Source: Tethya wilhelma (taxonomy: Eukaryota; Porifera; Demospongiae; Tethyida; Tethyidae). From it: 64,000 nucleotides of DNA. Position numbers and translations under genes: made by a program. The stretch covers positions 2,798,463-2,862,462 of the forward strand of contig CAXIPT010000007.1 of NCBI GenBank assembly GCA_964030475.1. The letters run 5' to 3'. This document shows positions 54,769 through 64,000 of the stretch, piece by piece (within the stretch, counting starts at the first letter, position 1; the number at the start of each line of letters is the position of its first letter). A model generated the notes under the pieces. It searched no databases. It was not told where the DNA came from and saw nothing but the letters and a program-made list of their open reading frames with translations.

Positions 54769-56996
54769 TTGCCTCTCTCACACACCACATACTCATACCT
54801 CACACACCTCATGTGTGCATACTCTTACCTCACACACACCTCACATGCACATGCTCTTGCATCTCACATATACACTTCACATACTCATACCTCACACATG
54901 CGTCTCTCTCTCACACACACACATACCTCACACCCATACTCCATGCATGACTATGCTGTGATATACTCTCATCCACATACATTCTGTATTGTTTTTAGCC
55001 CCAAAACTGACACATGCAAAACTTGTGATGAGGTGAAGACGAAGATGGATGCCGAGAAAGATCCTGCTAAACATTAACAGCTCAAATTTGAGTGGGAGCT
55101 TCACAAGACACGAGCAGAAGGAGCATATCAGTGTCTACGGGAGGACACGGCTCACACGAAGGCATCAACTGACACAGAAATGTATACGTTCGACTTGCAA
55201 CAAGCCCTACCTACACCAATGCTGACAACTGGTGTTGTTTTTTACAAGAGACAGTTATGGACATATAACTTAGGAATGCATGATTGCAAGACAGGTTGTG
55301 GTCACATGCACATGTGGCATGAAGGGATAGCATCACGAGGTTCAGAGGAAATTGGATCATGTATTGTCCACCGTCTTCATCAGTTGGATTCAGGTGCAAC
55401 CAAGCTTATCCTTTATAGTGATTCTTGTGGCGGCCAGAATCGAAATATAAACCTAGTTTGCTTATGGTTGCAAATCGTAGCTAGTCCTGATTTTACAATC
55501 TCTCAGATAGATCAGAAGTTCATGGTCCCAGGTCATTCTTACTTACCGAATGATCGAGATTTTGGGAGTATTGAGACAGAGAAAAGGAAGCGTTCTCAGG
55601 TTTACTCACCTGATGAGTGGTACCAACTTGTTCGTGATTGTAGGAGGTCAAATCCATTCGAGGTTATTGAGATGCAGCAGGAAGACTTCATTAACATCAA
55701 GGATCTCAAACAAAATGTCACGAATAGGAAGAATACCATCACCAAGAGGAAAGTCAACTGGCTCAACATCAGGTGGATTCAAGTGACTAAAGATAAACCA
55801 TTCTCCTTCCAGTTTCGATGCAGCCTGAATGCCCTAGAGGCATGGAAAACAGTTGACCTAAAGAAAGGCAGAAAGGGGAGACCAGTCGACATGGGACGAG
55901 TAACTATCCCTCAACTGTTTTCCGCACCTAGGATGATCAAGAAGCCGAAGATGGATGATCTCATGTTTTTGTTGTCTTTTGTGCCTCCTCACTATCATGA
56001 GTTTTATAAGCAATTGGAGGGACGGGAAGATGACTGTGAAGAAAGTGAAGACGAGTGTGATGAGAGTGAAGATGATGGTAGTTGTGAGGAGGATTCTGAT
56101 TGTGACTTAGAACATGAATGAGAAGTGCCGAACTTACTAGTTACAGGTTTTTAAACTGTTAAAAGATGTTGCTACCCACCGTGTTTCTATCTGTTACTAT
56201 TTCTCTAATTCTATTGTTTCAAAAAAAATGTGTGCACATTGCAGATACTTGTGGGGGTGTAAAAGTGTAAACAAGAGCTTGTCTGGCTTCCTGGATAGTG
56301 CTAGATTTTAATATACATGTTTAACTTTAAACCGTTAGTTCTCAAAAGTGTATATGTGTGGGTTAGACCATATTGCTTCTGAGCCCTTCAATTATTGCAT
56401 TTGAAATACGATTGACGTCTAAAGACGTCATCGCAACGTTAGCACGAGCTCTGCAGCTAAGCAAATTAGCATTGAACATTAAACTTGCTGTGCATTTAGG
56501 TAAGGTATCACCCTAGTAAAATACCAAGTTTGAGTTGGAACTGATAAGTAGGTGGGGCTCAATGAGGTCAAGAAGTGCAAAAGGTTACGATCACCCCGAT
56601 CATGACTGTAAGTTTTCTTAGCTCGTTTTCTCTGTAGTCTCTAGGATTAGAAGCTTAGCACTACTTGTGGTAGTACAGGGATAGTTAGTATATATATTTA
56701 TGAGCTTAGTTTAGATGCCAGGGAGAAAGAAAGCCAAAGACGCTCGAAATCTATTGAACTTCGAACCCTCCAATTTCTGAATAAAATTTTCCAGGATCAG
56801 CCATGTCCACGCTAGGATTAGCTGTCATACAGGTAATAGATAAGTACTTTAACACATTAGATTGTCTATTTTGAAGTATGTATGCAGCCAGGGCTGCATA
56901 ATAAACATCAATCAACTAGTACAAAAAATAAATTTTAATTTATTAATTCATCACATGGCCACATCCTGTAACTTCCGGGTGTAAAGCGTTAAGGTA

Positions 56997-57330
56997 CAGA
57001 AAAAGAACTTAGTCTTTTGGAGTGACTATGCACATAAGAAAATTTTCTAAAACCAAAATGTACACTTTTCACAAAGAAAACGTTTATTTTGCCTTGAAAA
57101 TATTTTAACAAACACTTTTGCGAAATTTACTTTTCTTAACACATCGAACATTCTCTTGATGTAAAAAACATTCTTAGTGAAAAACAAAGTTTTCTCACGA
57201 TAGAGAAAAGAACTTAGTCATTTTAGGTGACTATCGACTTAAAAAATTTTTTTTAAATTTCATTTTGACAAAAAATGTATATGTGACTCAATTTTGGAAA
57301 ACAGACCAGATGTAGTTTTGAGTAAAACAC
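56997..57330. repeat. Satellite fragment (~200-bp unit family)
   Basis: The blocks GAACTTAGTCTTTTGGAGTG, CGTTTATTTTGCCTTGAAAA and ACATTCTCTTGATGTAAAAA recur in the array 62100-64000. The right border ACTCAATTTTGGAAAACAGA is found inverted at about 61988-62020. Confidence 0.85.
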
Positions 57331-58215
57331 AGTTTTATTGAATTTCCGCAATCTTGGCAAAAATAATTTTTTTGCAGCGCTGGGGTGGGGAATCATTTAG
57401 CTACCTGCACACAAGATTGGGTGGAGCTGCTTCTGTTGCAGACTTATTTATGTGCAGATTTTGAAGTTTTCTCGTACACGGAGATAAGTTTCTACGTACA
57501 AAGTACAAGCAAGATAATAAAAGGCAGCTGCGTGATAAGCTGCTTTGAGAATTCCCGTTTGCAAGTAAGCTTCTTGTTGCTCTCTCACTCACTTACTTTA
57601 CTACTGCTTTGAAGTTTCTCTATTGGACTTATCACGTTTACTTAGCTCTGTAATGTTGTAACCATACTCTTTATGAGCATCAATCCTATCTTCAAGGCCT
57701 GAATGTGATTCATAGAAGAAGAGCATCAAATGATGCACAGTACACTCAGTGCTAGCTAGTATGCAAAAAGGAAAATAGCTATAGCTAGCTAGCATACAGT
57801 AATAATAATTGCATGGGGACAAATCTGGAGTTGGTTGTTCATGTGCTGGCTTAAAGTCAGCTAGCTCTGGACTAGAAGACATCGAGAAGACATCGAGGTA
57901 TCCAGATCGTCAATGCCCTGATCTTCCACATCTAGGTAGTCCTGGAAGAGCGATAGATCATCATCGCTACGCTGCAGGGCACGTGCTAACTTTGCGATGA
58001 CGTCTATAGGTGTCATTCATACTTAAAGGGCTAATCATGCATGTGCTGTTAACATGCATTACTAAATATATACCTTTATAGCCCTTAACAGCCGGGACCC
58101 ATCTACTTTTTGACACCAGAAAGTGTGAAATATTAGGAATCTGTTGTGATGCCATACATAGAACATAGGATGAACTTGTATACTAACACTTGTTACAATG
58201 GACTTTACATTTTAG
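57331..58215. other. No gene called; contains an element end
   Basis: 57860-58020 on the minus strand has an open, acidic frame (VIAKLARALQRSDDDLSLFQ). Its first part (DVIA-x-LARALQ) also occurs at about 56430-56460 on the plus strand. With the TTAGCCCTTTAAG end at 58038, this looks like part of another mobile element. The rest is AT-rich and unassigned. Confidence 0.4.
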
Positions 58216-58376
58216 CTCAGTTACCTGATTGATGAGGCAGTAAACACAGGCAAGGGAGCAAATATTATCATTAGCCTACTGCATCATTATTTCAGTAATC
58301 ACAATTTCAGGGAAACAGAACTGACTCTTCATGCCGACAACTGCAGAGAACAGGTATGTTAGTCTTGTTACATGTA

Positions 58377-58422
58377 CACACACACACACACACACACACA
58401 CACCACACACACACACACACAT
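58377..58422. repeat. CA microsatellite
   Basis: About 22 CA units with one interruption, lying in the intron after the LHADNC exon, just before the duplicated block. Confidence 0.9.
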
Positions 58423-58868
58423 ACAGACATACAAGCACTTACACACACATTTACAGATACATCATGCAATATCTAACATGAAGAGTCATGGTCAGTCTTA
58501 ACGCAAAGATTACCTTGTCCTTTCTCATTGTTGGACACACAAGTTCCCACCAGACAGGTGCTTTGGCCTCCTAAAGAGGGCAATTAGAAGGAGCAAGGTG
58601 GACTGCCTGGATGACATCGCTCGCATTCTCGAAGATTCTGCAGTTGTTAACAATGCACAACAAGGTTAATAAACAGTAAAAAGTAGCTTTTAATAACTTG
58701 ATGTTATTTTCTCTTTACACTCTAGGAAAAGTCTTAGTATGTACATATGACTGGGCAACTTTTTTCAACGATGACATCAAACAAACTGCAACAAAGGAAA
58801 TGAAGATGTACCACAACTTTGTGTTCAATTCCAAAAATCCTGATACTACAAAACAGAGCAGAGATTAA

Positions 58869-59210
58869 CACTTTAGGGCCTAAATTTATTATACATACTT
58901 AATTGAATTTTATGAATATTTTATTAACCTTGGTTTTTGTACATTTTTATTCTTGCTTTAGTCTTAGCCACTCTCTTTTGTAGCTAGTTGACCTTAGCTA
59001 TGGTTGTAGCAAGCCATGGCTATATCAAATTAGTTCTAGGTTTGCTTTTATTAACTTTAAAAGCTTGCAAAAATGGAAGGGATCAAAGTTTTGCCAAACG
59101 ACCTGCATACTCAAACGCTATGGTTTAAAATAAAACAATGCGAAAAATCGCAGATTACGTGATCGCTGAATACGCGCGTGCGGATAAATCCGTCTACCGG
59201 CCCTAAAGAG
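58869..59210. mobile_element. 342-bp MITE, TTAA target site, copy 1
   Basis: TIRs CACTTTAGGGCC / GGCCCTAAAGAG are flanked by TTAA (58865-58868 and 59211-59214). It contains CAAAAATGGAAGGGATCAAA-type unique interior and no ORF of note. TTAA duplication suggests piggyBac- or Kolobok-type mobilisation. Confidence 0.9.
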
Positions 59211-59883
59211 TTAATGCTCAAAACAAAGACTGTAGGTCAAACCCATCTGATATGCTAGAAGTAATTGAACTCAGCAAAGAGAGACAAGTTTTACTCTATG
59301 TGAAAATCCCAGAGTTTGTTAACGAAAAACACCAAGATTCTGTGAGTTCAAATCTAGAAGATTACATGGCAACAATCCCACTAGAGCCTAGAGTTTAAAT
59401 TGGTAAATCAGACAATGCTGACACCACCAGAAAAACGAAGGAAGTTAGTGTGTACTCTCTGCAAACAAGCAGGACACAATTATACAGAGTGAGTGAACAA
59501 CTAAACAACAATAAAATTTAACACTGGTGGTTTATACTTCTCAAGTTCTGTGGGAAGCATCCAAGCTGGGTAATATCGGGGCTGTGAGTTGATACCACAA
59601 GAGCCATGTGAGGTGAAACTCGAACTGTACGGAGTACAGAGAAACGACACAAAGCTCCCATCAAACACTATAAGCAGAATAACCATGACACCCTACTCAA
59701 TACATACAAGGTAAGCTCACTGAAGTAATTTTGTAGTACAGTAACGTGCTGTCACACATGCATACACACACAATTACAGAGACGGACTACGTCACGCTGA
59801 AGAGTACAAAGGAGTACAAAACAGACAGATTGACCTGGCAGTCTGTACGTGCACGGTTCTCTGATAGTAGTTATTATTACAAG

Positions 59884-60050
59884 TAAAAAAAACATTAGAA
59901 ATGTAATGAGACACAGGAATGGCTAAATCGTAAAAAGAACGCAAACAAGATGGAATGGCTGTTGAGTGTGTGCAGAATTCTTCCTGTATGGGCTGCATTA
60001 AAAAATCTCCTTATTGAGTCTCTCATTTTGCCCACAGGAAGAATTCCTTG
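59884..60050. mobile_element. Foldback MITE, copy truncated at N 60051
   Basis: The left arm and loop of the 269-bp palindrome (AAGTAAAAAAAACATTAGAA ... GGAAGAATTCCTTG) are present; the right arm is lost at the N. Loss of a palindromic arm at a gap is what an assembler would be expected to produce. Confidence 0.85.
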
Positions 60051-60129
60051 NCATACAGACACCCAAGCACTTACACTCACATTTACAGATACATCATGCA
60101 ATATCTAACATGAAGAGTCATGGTCAGTC

Positions 60130-61115
60130 TTAACACAAAGATTACCTTGTCCTTTCTCATTATTGGACACACAAGTTCCCACCAGACAGGTGCTTTGGCC
60201 TCCTAAAGAGGGCAATTAGAAGGAGCAAGGTGGACTGCCTGGATGACATCGCTCGCATTCTCGAAGATTCTGCAGTTGTAAACCATGCACAACAAGGTTA
60301 ATAAACAGTAAAAAGTAGCTTTTAATAACTTGATGTTATTTTCTCTTTACACTCTTTAGGAAAAGTCTTAGTACGTACATATGACTGAGCAACCTTTTTC
60401 AACGATGACATCAAACAAACTGCAAAAAAGGGAATGAAGATGTACCACAACTTCGTGTTCAATTCCAAAAATCCTGATACAGTGATAGTGACAAAACAGA
60501 GCAGAGATTAACTCTTTAGGGCCTAAAATTATTATGCATACTTAATTAAATTTTATGAATATTTGATTAACCTTGGTTTTTGTACATTTTTGTTCTTGCT
60601 TTAGCCTTAGCCACTCTCTTTTGTAGCTAGTTGACCTTAGCTATGGTTATACTAAGCCATGGCTATATCAAATTAGTTCTAGGTTTGCTTTTATTAACTT
60701 TAAAAGCTTGCAAAAATGGAAGGGGTCAAAGTTCGCCAAACGACCTGCATACTCAAACGTTATGGCTTAAAATAAAACAATGCGAAAAATCGCAGATTAC
60801 ACGATCGTTGAATACGCGCGTGCGGATAAATCCGTCTACCGGCCCTAAAGAGTTAATGGTCAAAACAAAGACTGGAGATCAAACTCATCTGATATGCTAG
60901 AAGTAATTGCTCTCAGCAAAGAGAGACAAGTTTACCTCTATGTGAAAATCCCAGAGTTTGTTAACGAAAAACACTGTGTGTTCAAATCTTGAAGGCAACA
61001 ATCCCACTAGAGCCTAGAGTTCAAATTGGTGAATCAGACAATGCTGACACCACCAGTAAAACGAAGGAAGTTAGTGTGTACTCTCTGCAAACAAGCTGGA
61101 CACAATTGTACAGTG
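60130..61115 (+). pseudogene. Transposase-like gene remains with zinc knuckle, copy 2
   Basis: The duplicate of 58500-59490. It contains the RCFGLLKRAIRRSK exon with the same upstream one-base deletion, then a third exon in which the copy 1 TGG (Trp) codon has become a TGA stop (TYD* at about 60388). It also has the TTAA MITE at 60512-60852 and the post-MITE frame (DMLEVIALSKERQVYLYVKI), followed by CTLCKQAGHNC. It lacks the LHADNC exon. It is clearly nonfunctional. Confidence 0.65.
60512..60852. mobile_element. 341-bp MITE, TTAA target site, copy 2
   Basis: TIRs CTCTTTAGGGCC / GGCCCTAAAGAG are perfect here, flanked by TTAA at 60508-60511 and 60853-60856. It was duplicated together with the surrounding block rather than inserted independently. 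Confidence 0.9.
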
Positions 61116-61523
61116 AGAATAGAGTTAGTGAACAACTAAAAGACAATAAAATTTAACACTGGTAGTTAATACTTCTCAAGTTCTGTGGGAAACATCCAAG
61201 CTGGGTAATATCAGGGCTGTGAGTTGATACCACAAGAGCCATGAGAGGTGCAACTCGAACTGTACGAAGTACAGAGAAACGACACAAAGCTCCCATCGAA
61301 CACTATAAGCAGAATAACCATGACACCCTACTCAATACATACAAGGTAAGTAATTTTGTAGTACAGTAACGTGCTGTCATATACATATGCACATGCATAC
61401 ACACACACAAATACAGAGATGGACTACGTCATGCTGAAGAGTACAAAGGAGTGCAAAACAGAATGACCAACAGATTGACCTGGCAGTCTGTACGTGCACG
61501 GTTCTCTGATAGTAGTTATTATT

Positions 61524-61979
61524 AAAAGAATCACTTGTTTCTAAAATTGTTCAGTAGTATTTCCTATGATGGGTAAAAAAAACCAAATACATGATTGTTT
61601 TGAACTTTTATTGCACTTTTGGTCATTTCTTTGTTACCATTCTATTTATTACCCACCTGCTGACTTTACACTCAAGTTTATAAGTACTTACTTGCTTTTT
61701 GTCTTCTTCTCGAGTTAGCTTTTGGCTTTCTTCTTTGTTTGCAGTACTTGGAAGAAATTTTTAGCGAGCGCTTTATCAGTATGCAAATATTCTACTACAA
61801 AGTTGTTTCACTACAATGTACAACATGAATAATTATGACACAGAGAGTATACAAATTGATTATAACTATCAGTTTTTTCGAAGCCATATCTCTAAATGTA
61901 TAGTGCCTAGCCACTTCTAAGTTTATCTTCAGGATCTACTTATGACGTAAATGCGAAAGAAACAATAATTGCGATTTTT
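61524..61979. other. Noncoding flank of the satellite
   Basis: AT-rich, with no gene recognised. Confidence 0.4.
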
Positions 61980-64000
61980 ACCGGCAAATACATCTGGTCT
62001 GTTTTCCAAAATTGGGTCATATATTTTACCTTGGAAACACTTTCTAGCACACAAGAAACACTTTTTTAAAAATTTACTTTTGTCTGAACATTTTGTTGAT
62101 ATAGTAAACATCAAGAGTTGAAAAGTTTTCTCACGGTATAGAAAAAGCAGTTAGTCTTCTTGTGTGACTATGTACTTCTAAAATTTTCTAAGACCAATTA
62201 AGTACATTTTTTTACAAAAAATGTATATTTTGTCGTGAAAAAAATTTTCACCACAAAAGAAACACTTTTGTGAAATTTTACTTTTTTCAACATTCTCTTA
62301 GAACATTGTTGGTGAAAAACAGTTTTCTCACGGTAGAGATAAAGAATTTAGTTTTTTTAGTGACTATGGACTTTGGACTTAGAAATTATTCTAAAACCAA
62401 AAAGTATACTTTTGACAAAAAAAGTTTATTTTGCCTTGAAAACTTTTTTCAGCACAAAAAAGACACTTTTGTGAAAACTTAGTGTTTTCACCACATGTAA
62501 CATTTTCCTGATGTAAAAAAAAATGTAAGCGAAAAAAAAAGTTCTCTGATGACAGTTTTGTGAAAATTTACATTTTTCAACACATAGAAAATTCTTTTCA
62601 TGTAAAAAATATTGTTAGTGAAAAACCAAGGTTTTTTCACAGAACAGAAAAGAACTTAGTCTTTTTGAGTGACTATGGACTTAGACTAAAACCAAAATGT
62701 ACACTTTTGACCAAAAAAGTTTATTTTGTATTGAAACCATTTTCCACCACAAAAAAAATACTTTTGTGGAAATTTACTTTTCTTAACACATCAAACATTC
62801 TCTTGATGTAAAAAAATTCATAGCTAAAAACAAAGTTTTCTGACGGTAGCGTAAAAAAAACCTTTTCTTTGTAAGTGATTATCGACTTAGAAAATTTTCT
62901 AATACCTAATAATTAATTTCTTTATCTCTACTGTGAGAAAACTTTATTTTTTACCAACAATGTTTTTTACACCAAGGGAATGTTCCATGTGTTGAAAACA
63001 GTACAATAGCGCAAAAGTGTTTCTTTCATGCTTCGTGTCTGTATCGTGAGAAAACTTTCTTAACATGTGTTGAAAAAAGTAAAATTTCACAAAAGTGTTT
63101 CTTTTGGGCTGAACAACGCAAAATAAACGTTTTAAGCAAAAAGTGAACTTTTAATATTCTAAGTCCATAGTCCTTCAAAAAACAATTGTTTATCTCTACA
63201 TTGAGAAAATTTTGTTTTTCACCAACAATGTTTTTTATACCAACAGAGATTGTCCATGTGTTGAAAAAAGTACAATTTCACAAAAGTGTTTAATTTATGC
63301 TGAAAAGTAAAATAAACGTTTTTGCAAAAGCATATTTCTTGGTCTTAGAAAATATTCTAAGTCCATAGTCACTGAAAAAAACTAATTTCTTTAGCTCTAA
63401 CGTGAGAAAACCTTGTTTTTTACCAAATATGTTTTTTACACCATGAGATTGTTTCATATGTTAAAAAAGAACAATTAACAAAAGTGTTTCTTTTGTGCTA
63501 AAAATTCTTTTTAAGGCAAAATAAACGCTTTTTGCAAAAAGGGTACTTTTTGTTCTTAGAAGTCCATAGTAAGTCAAAAACACCAAGTACATTATCTCTA
63601 AACTTTTATTTTTGCCAATAATGATTTTACACCAAGAAAATGTTTCATGTGTTGAAAAAAGTAAAATTTTACAAAAGTGTTTCTTTAGTCATTAAAATTG
63701 TTTTCAAGGCAAAATAAACATTATTGCAAAAAGTATATTCTTTGGTTTTAGAAAATTTTCTAAGTCCATAGTAAGTAAAAAAAACAAGTTCCTTATCTCT
63801 AACGTGAGAAAACATTGTTTTTTTTGCCAACAATGTTTTTTACACCAAGAGAATGCTTTATGTGTTGAAAAAAGTAAAATTTCACAAGTGTTTCTTTTGT
63901 GCTGAAAAGTGTTTTCAACGTAAAATAAACGTTTTTTGCAAAAACTAAACGTTTTGGTCACTAATAATTTTCTAAGTCAATAGTCACTCAAAAAAACTAA
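61980..64000. repeat. ~200-bp satellite array with head-to-head inversion near 62.9 kb
   Basis: Units contain CACTTTTGTGAAATTTACTT, CATTCTCTTGATGTAAAAAA, AGTTTTCTCACGGTAGAGA and TTAGTCTTTTTGAGTGACTA. Forward units have the TTAGT..GTGACTA landmark near 62155, 62349, 62655 and 62865. After about 62900 the units are inverted, with AAGTCCATAGT near 63170, 63358, 63560, 63761 and AAGTCAATAGT near 63975 (spacing ~190-214 bp). The array continues beyond the window. Open frames in it are repeat translations, not genes. Confidence 0.93.

Larger units (their letters stand above)
52743..56121 (+). pseudogene. Transposase-like gene of an unnamed widespread family, broken
   Basis: Exon 1 (52743-52928) starts at ATG and encodes a basic, nuclear-localisation-rich N-terminus (KRSKKRLRNTP, KSKRLRNSGKEY). 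Exon 2 (54035-54647) encodes VPAKQMNNTPCTCALDCFNK, FDGFWKVANFDVQNSYIAG and NPNRKYLSPQLSLSKLYVLY. Exon 3 (54999-56121) has TDTCKTCDEVK, FDLQQALPTP, LILYSDSCGGQNRNINLVC, LPNDRDFGSIE and an acidic C-terminus. The three aspartate-centred motifs suggest an RNase-H-like DDE/D core; multicopy relatives are common in invertebrate genomes. A one-base frameshift lies near 54100 and an in-frame TAA at 55075-55077 interrupts exon 3 after DAEKDPAKH, so this copy is inactive. The intron 54648-54998 holds a long CA/CACG microsatellite. Confidence 0.75.
52463..56395 (+). mobile_element. ~3.9-kb DNA transposon with ~33-bp TIRs
   Basis: The left end AATTGAAGGGCTCAGAAGCA (with AAGTGGTCTAACC following) is matched in inverse orientation near 56362-56394 (TGCTTCTGAGCCCTTCAATT). 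The interior encodes one spliced transposase-like gene (52743-56121) and contains a foldback MITE and a dispersed repeat in its first intron. Exact ends and target duplication could not be fixed. Flanking sequence on both sides carries a GACGTC-rich segment like that near 58000, suggesting insertion into another element. Confidence 0.72.
58216..59490 (+). pseudogene. Transposase-like gene remains with zinc knuckle, copy 1
   Basis: The exon 58216-58353 encodes YLIDEAVNTGKGANIIISLL and LTLHADNCREQ, ending at a GT donor. The next exon (to 58664) encodes ITLSFLIVGHT, then, after a one-base deletion, KFPPDRCFGLLKRAIRRSK and VDCLDDIARILEDSAVVN. Exon 58726-58868 encodes VLVCTYDWATFFNDD and ends at a TAA formed by the TTAA of a MITE insertion. 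Beyond the MITE the coding resumes (DMLEVIELSKERQ, LYVKIPEFVNEKH) and ends with a zinc-knuckle-like CTLCKQAGHNY. LHADNC and GHTKFPPDRCFGL are hallmarks of a multicopy invertebrate family that looks transposon-related. It is nonfunctional: one frameshift, a MITE insertion, and missing exons. Confidence 0.65.
58420..61523. repeat. Tandem segmental duplication (two ~1.47-kb blocks)
   Basis: 58420-59875 is repeated at 60052-61523 in the same orientation with few substitutions and small indels. Both contain the same pseudogene exons, the same frameshift at GGACACACAAGTTCC and the same TTAA MITE. Between them lies a truncated foldback element ending at N 60051. Confidence 0.92.

Noticed and set aside
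54662..54950. His/Thr-rich open frames over the CA repeat
   Set aside because: They are microsatellite translations within an intron.
59501..59686. Possible exon around GGAAGCATCCAAGCTGGGTA, duplicated at about 61190
   Set aside because: Conservation is explained by the segmental duplication; no consistent frame or family was found.
62270..63961. Several 60-90 codon open frames (for example 62270-62482, 62560-62811, 63704-63961)
   Set aside because: They are Lys/Phe-rich translations of the satellite on either strand.

Overview
This window is AT-rich animal nuclear DNA. It has short spliced exons with GT-AG introns, many small inverted-repeat transposons, microsatellites and satellite DNA. 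The gene content (an Ig/EGF/HRM/GAIN adhesion GPCR, ankyrin genes with one repeat per exon, an expansion of FEM-1-like genes, a kinase-like pseudogene) and the compact introns suggest an early-branching marine metazoan, most likely a demosponge. That assignment is inference; no rRNA or mitochondrial marker is present.

Layout. 0-1.5 kb: 3' part of an ankyrin + Neuralized-homology (NHR) gene (+). 1.8-15.0 kb: an adhesion-GPCR-like receptor (+) with signal peptide, many Ig domains, EGF, HRM, GAIN/GPS and 7TM. A six-domain module of its ectodomain is duplicated in tandem. Its N-terminal part is interrupted between two single-N joins (3332 and 5986) by a 378-bp tandem repeat array and a minus-strand fragment of the 5'-3' exoribonuclease XRN1. 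15.3-16.5 kb: kinase-like pseudogene. 16.8-20.0 kb: 5' part of an ankyrin gene (-), joined at N 16859 to a fragment of glutamyl(-prolyl)-tRNA synthetase. 20.3-34.5 kb: tandem array of six intronless FEM-1-like genes (-). Two are frameshifted internally (one of these is also cut at its 5' end by N 34442) and one has lost its VHL-box tail by frameshift. The array is invaded by a 1.8-kb TTAA element and a promoter MITE.

34.5-42.2 kb: repeat-rich DNA with a large direct duplication carrying a small secreted-protein gene, complete in only one copy. 42.2-49.5 kb: a MITE, a decayed pogo/Tigger transposase with a tail of small spliced repeat exons, dispersed repeats and a GT microsatellite. 49.5-52.3 kb: an unclassified ORF and a hAT transposase fragment. 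52.4-57.0 kb: a roughly 4-kb transposon with a broken spliced transposase-like gene, apparently nested in another element. 58.2-61.5 kb: tandemly duplicated remains of a transposase-like gene with TTAA MITEs. 57.0-57.3 and 62.0-64.0 kb: a ~200-bp satellite, inverted head to head near 62.9 kb.

The host genes do not form one pathway. The FEM-1-like array (predicted CUL2 ubiquitin-ligase substrate receptors) and the receptor are the two substantial loci. Seven single N characters (3332, 5986, 16859, 34442, 39305, 49532, 60051) mark abrupt changes of content, several in the middle of an exon, so gene order across them should not be trusted.
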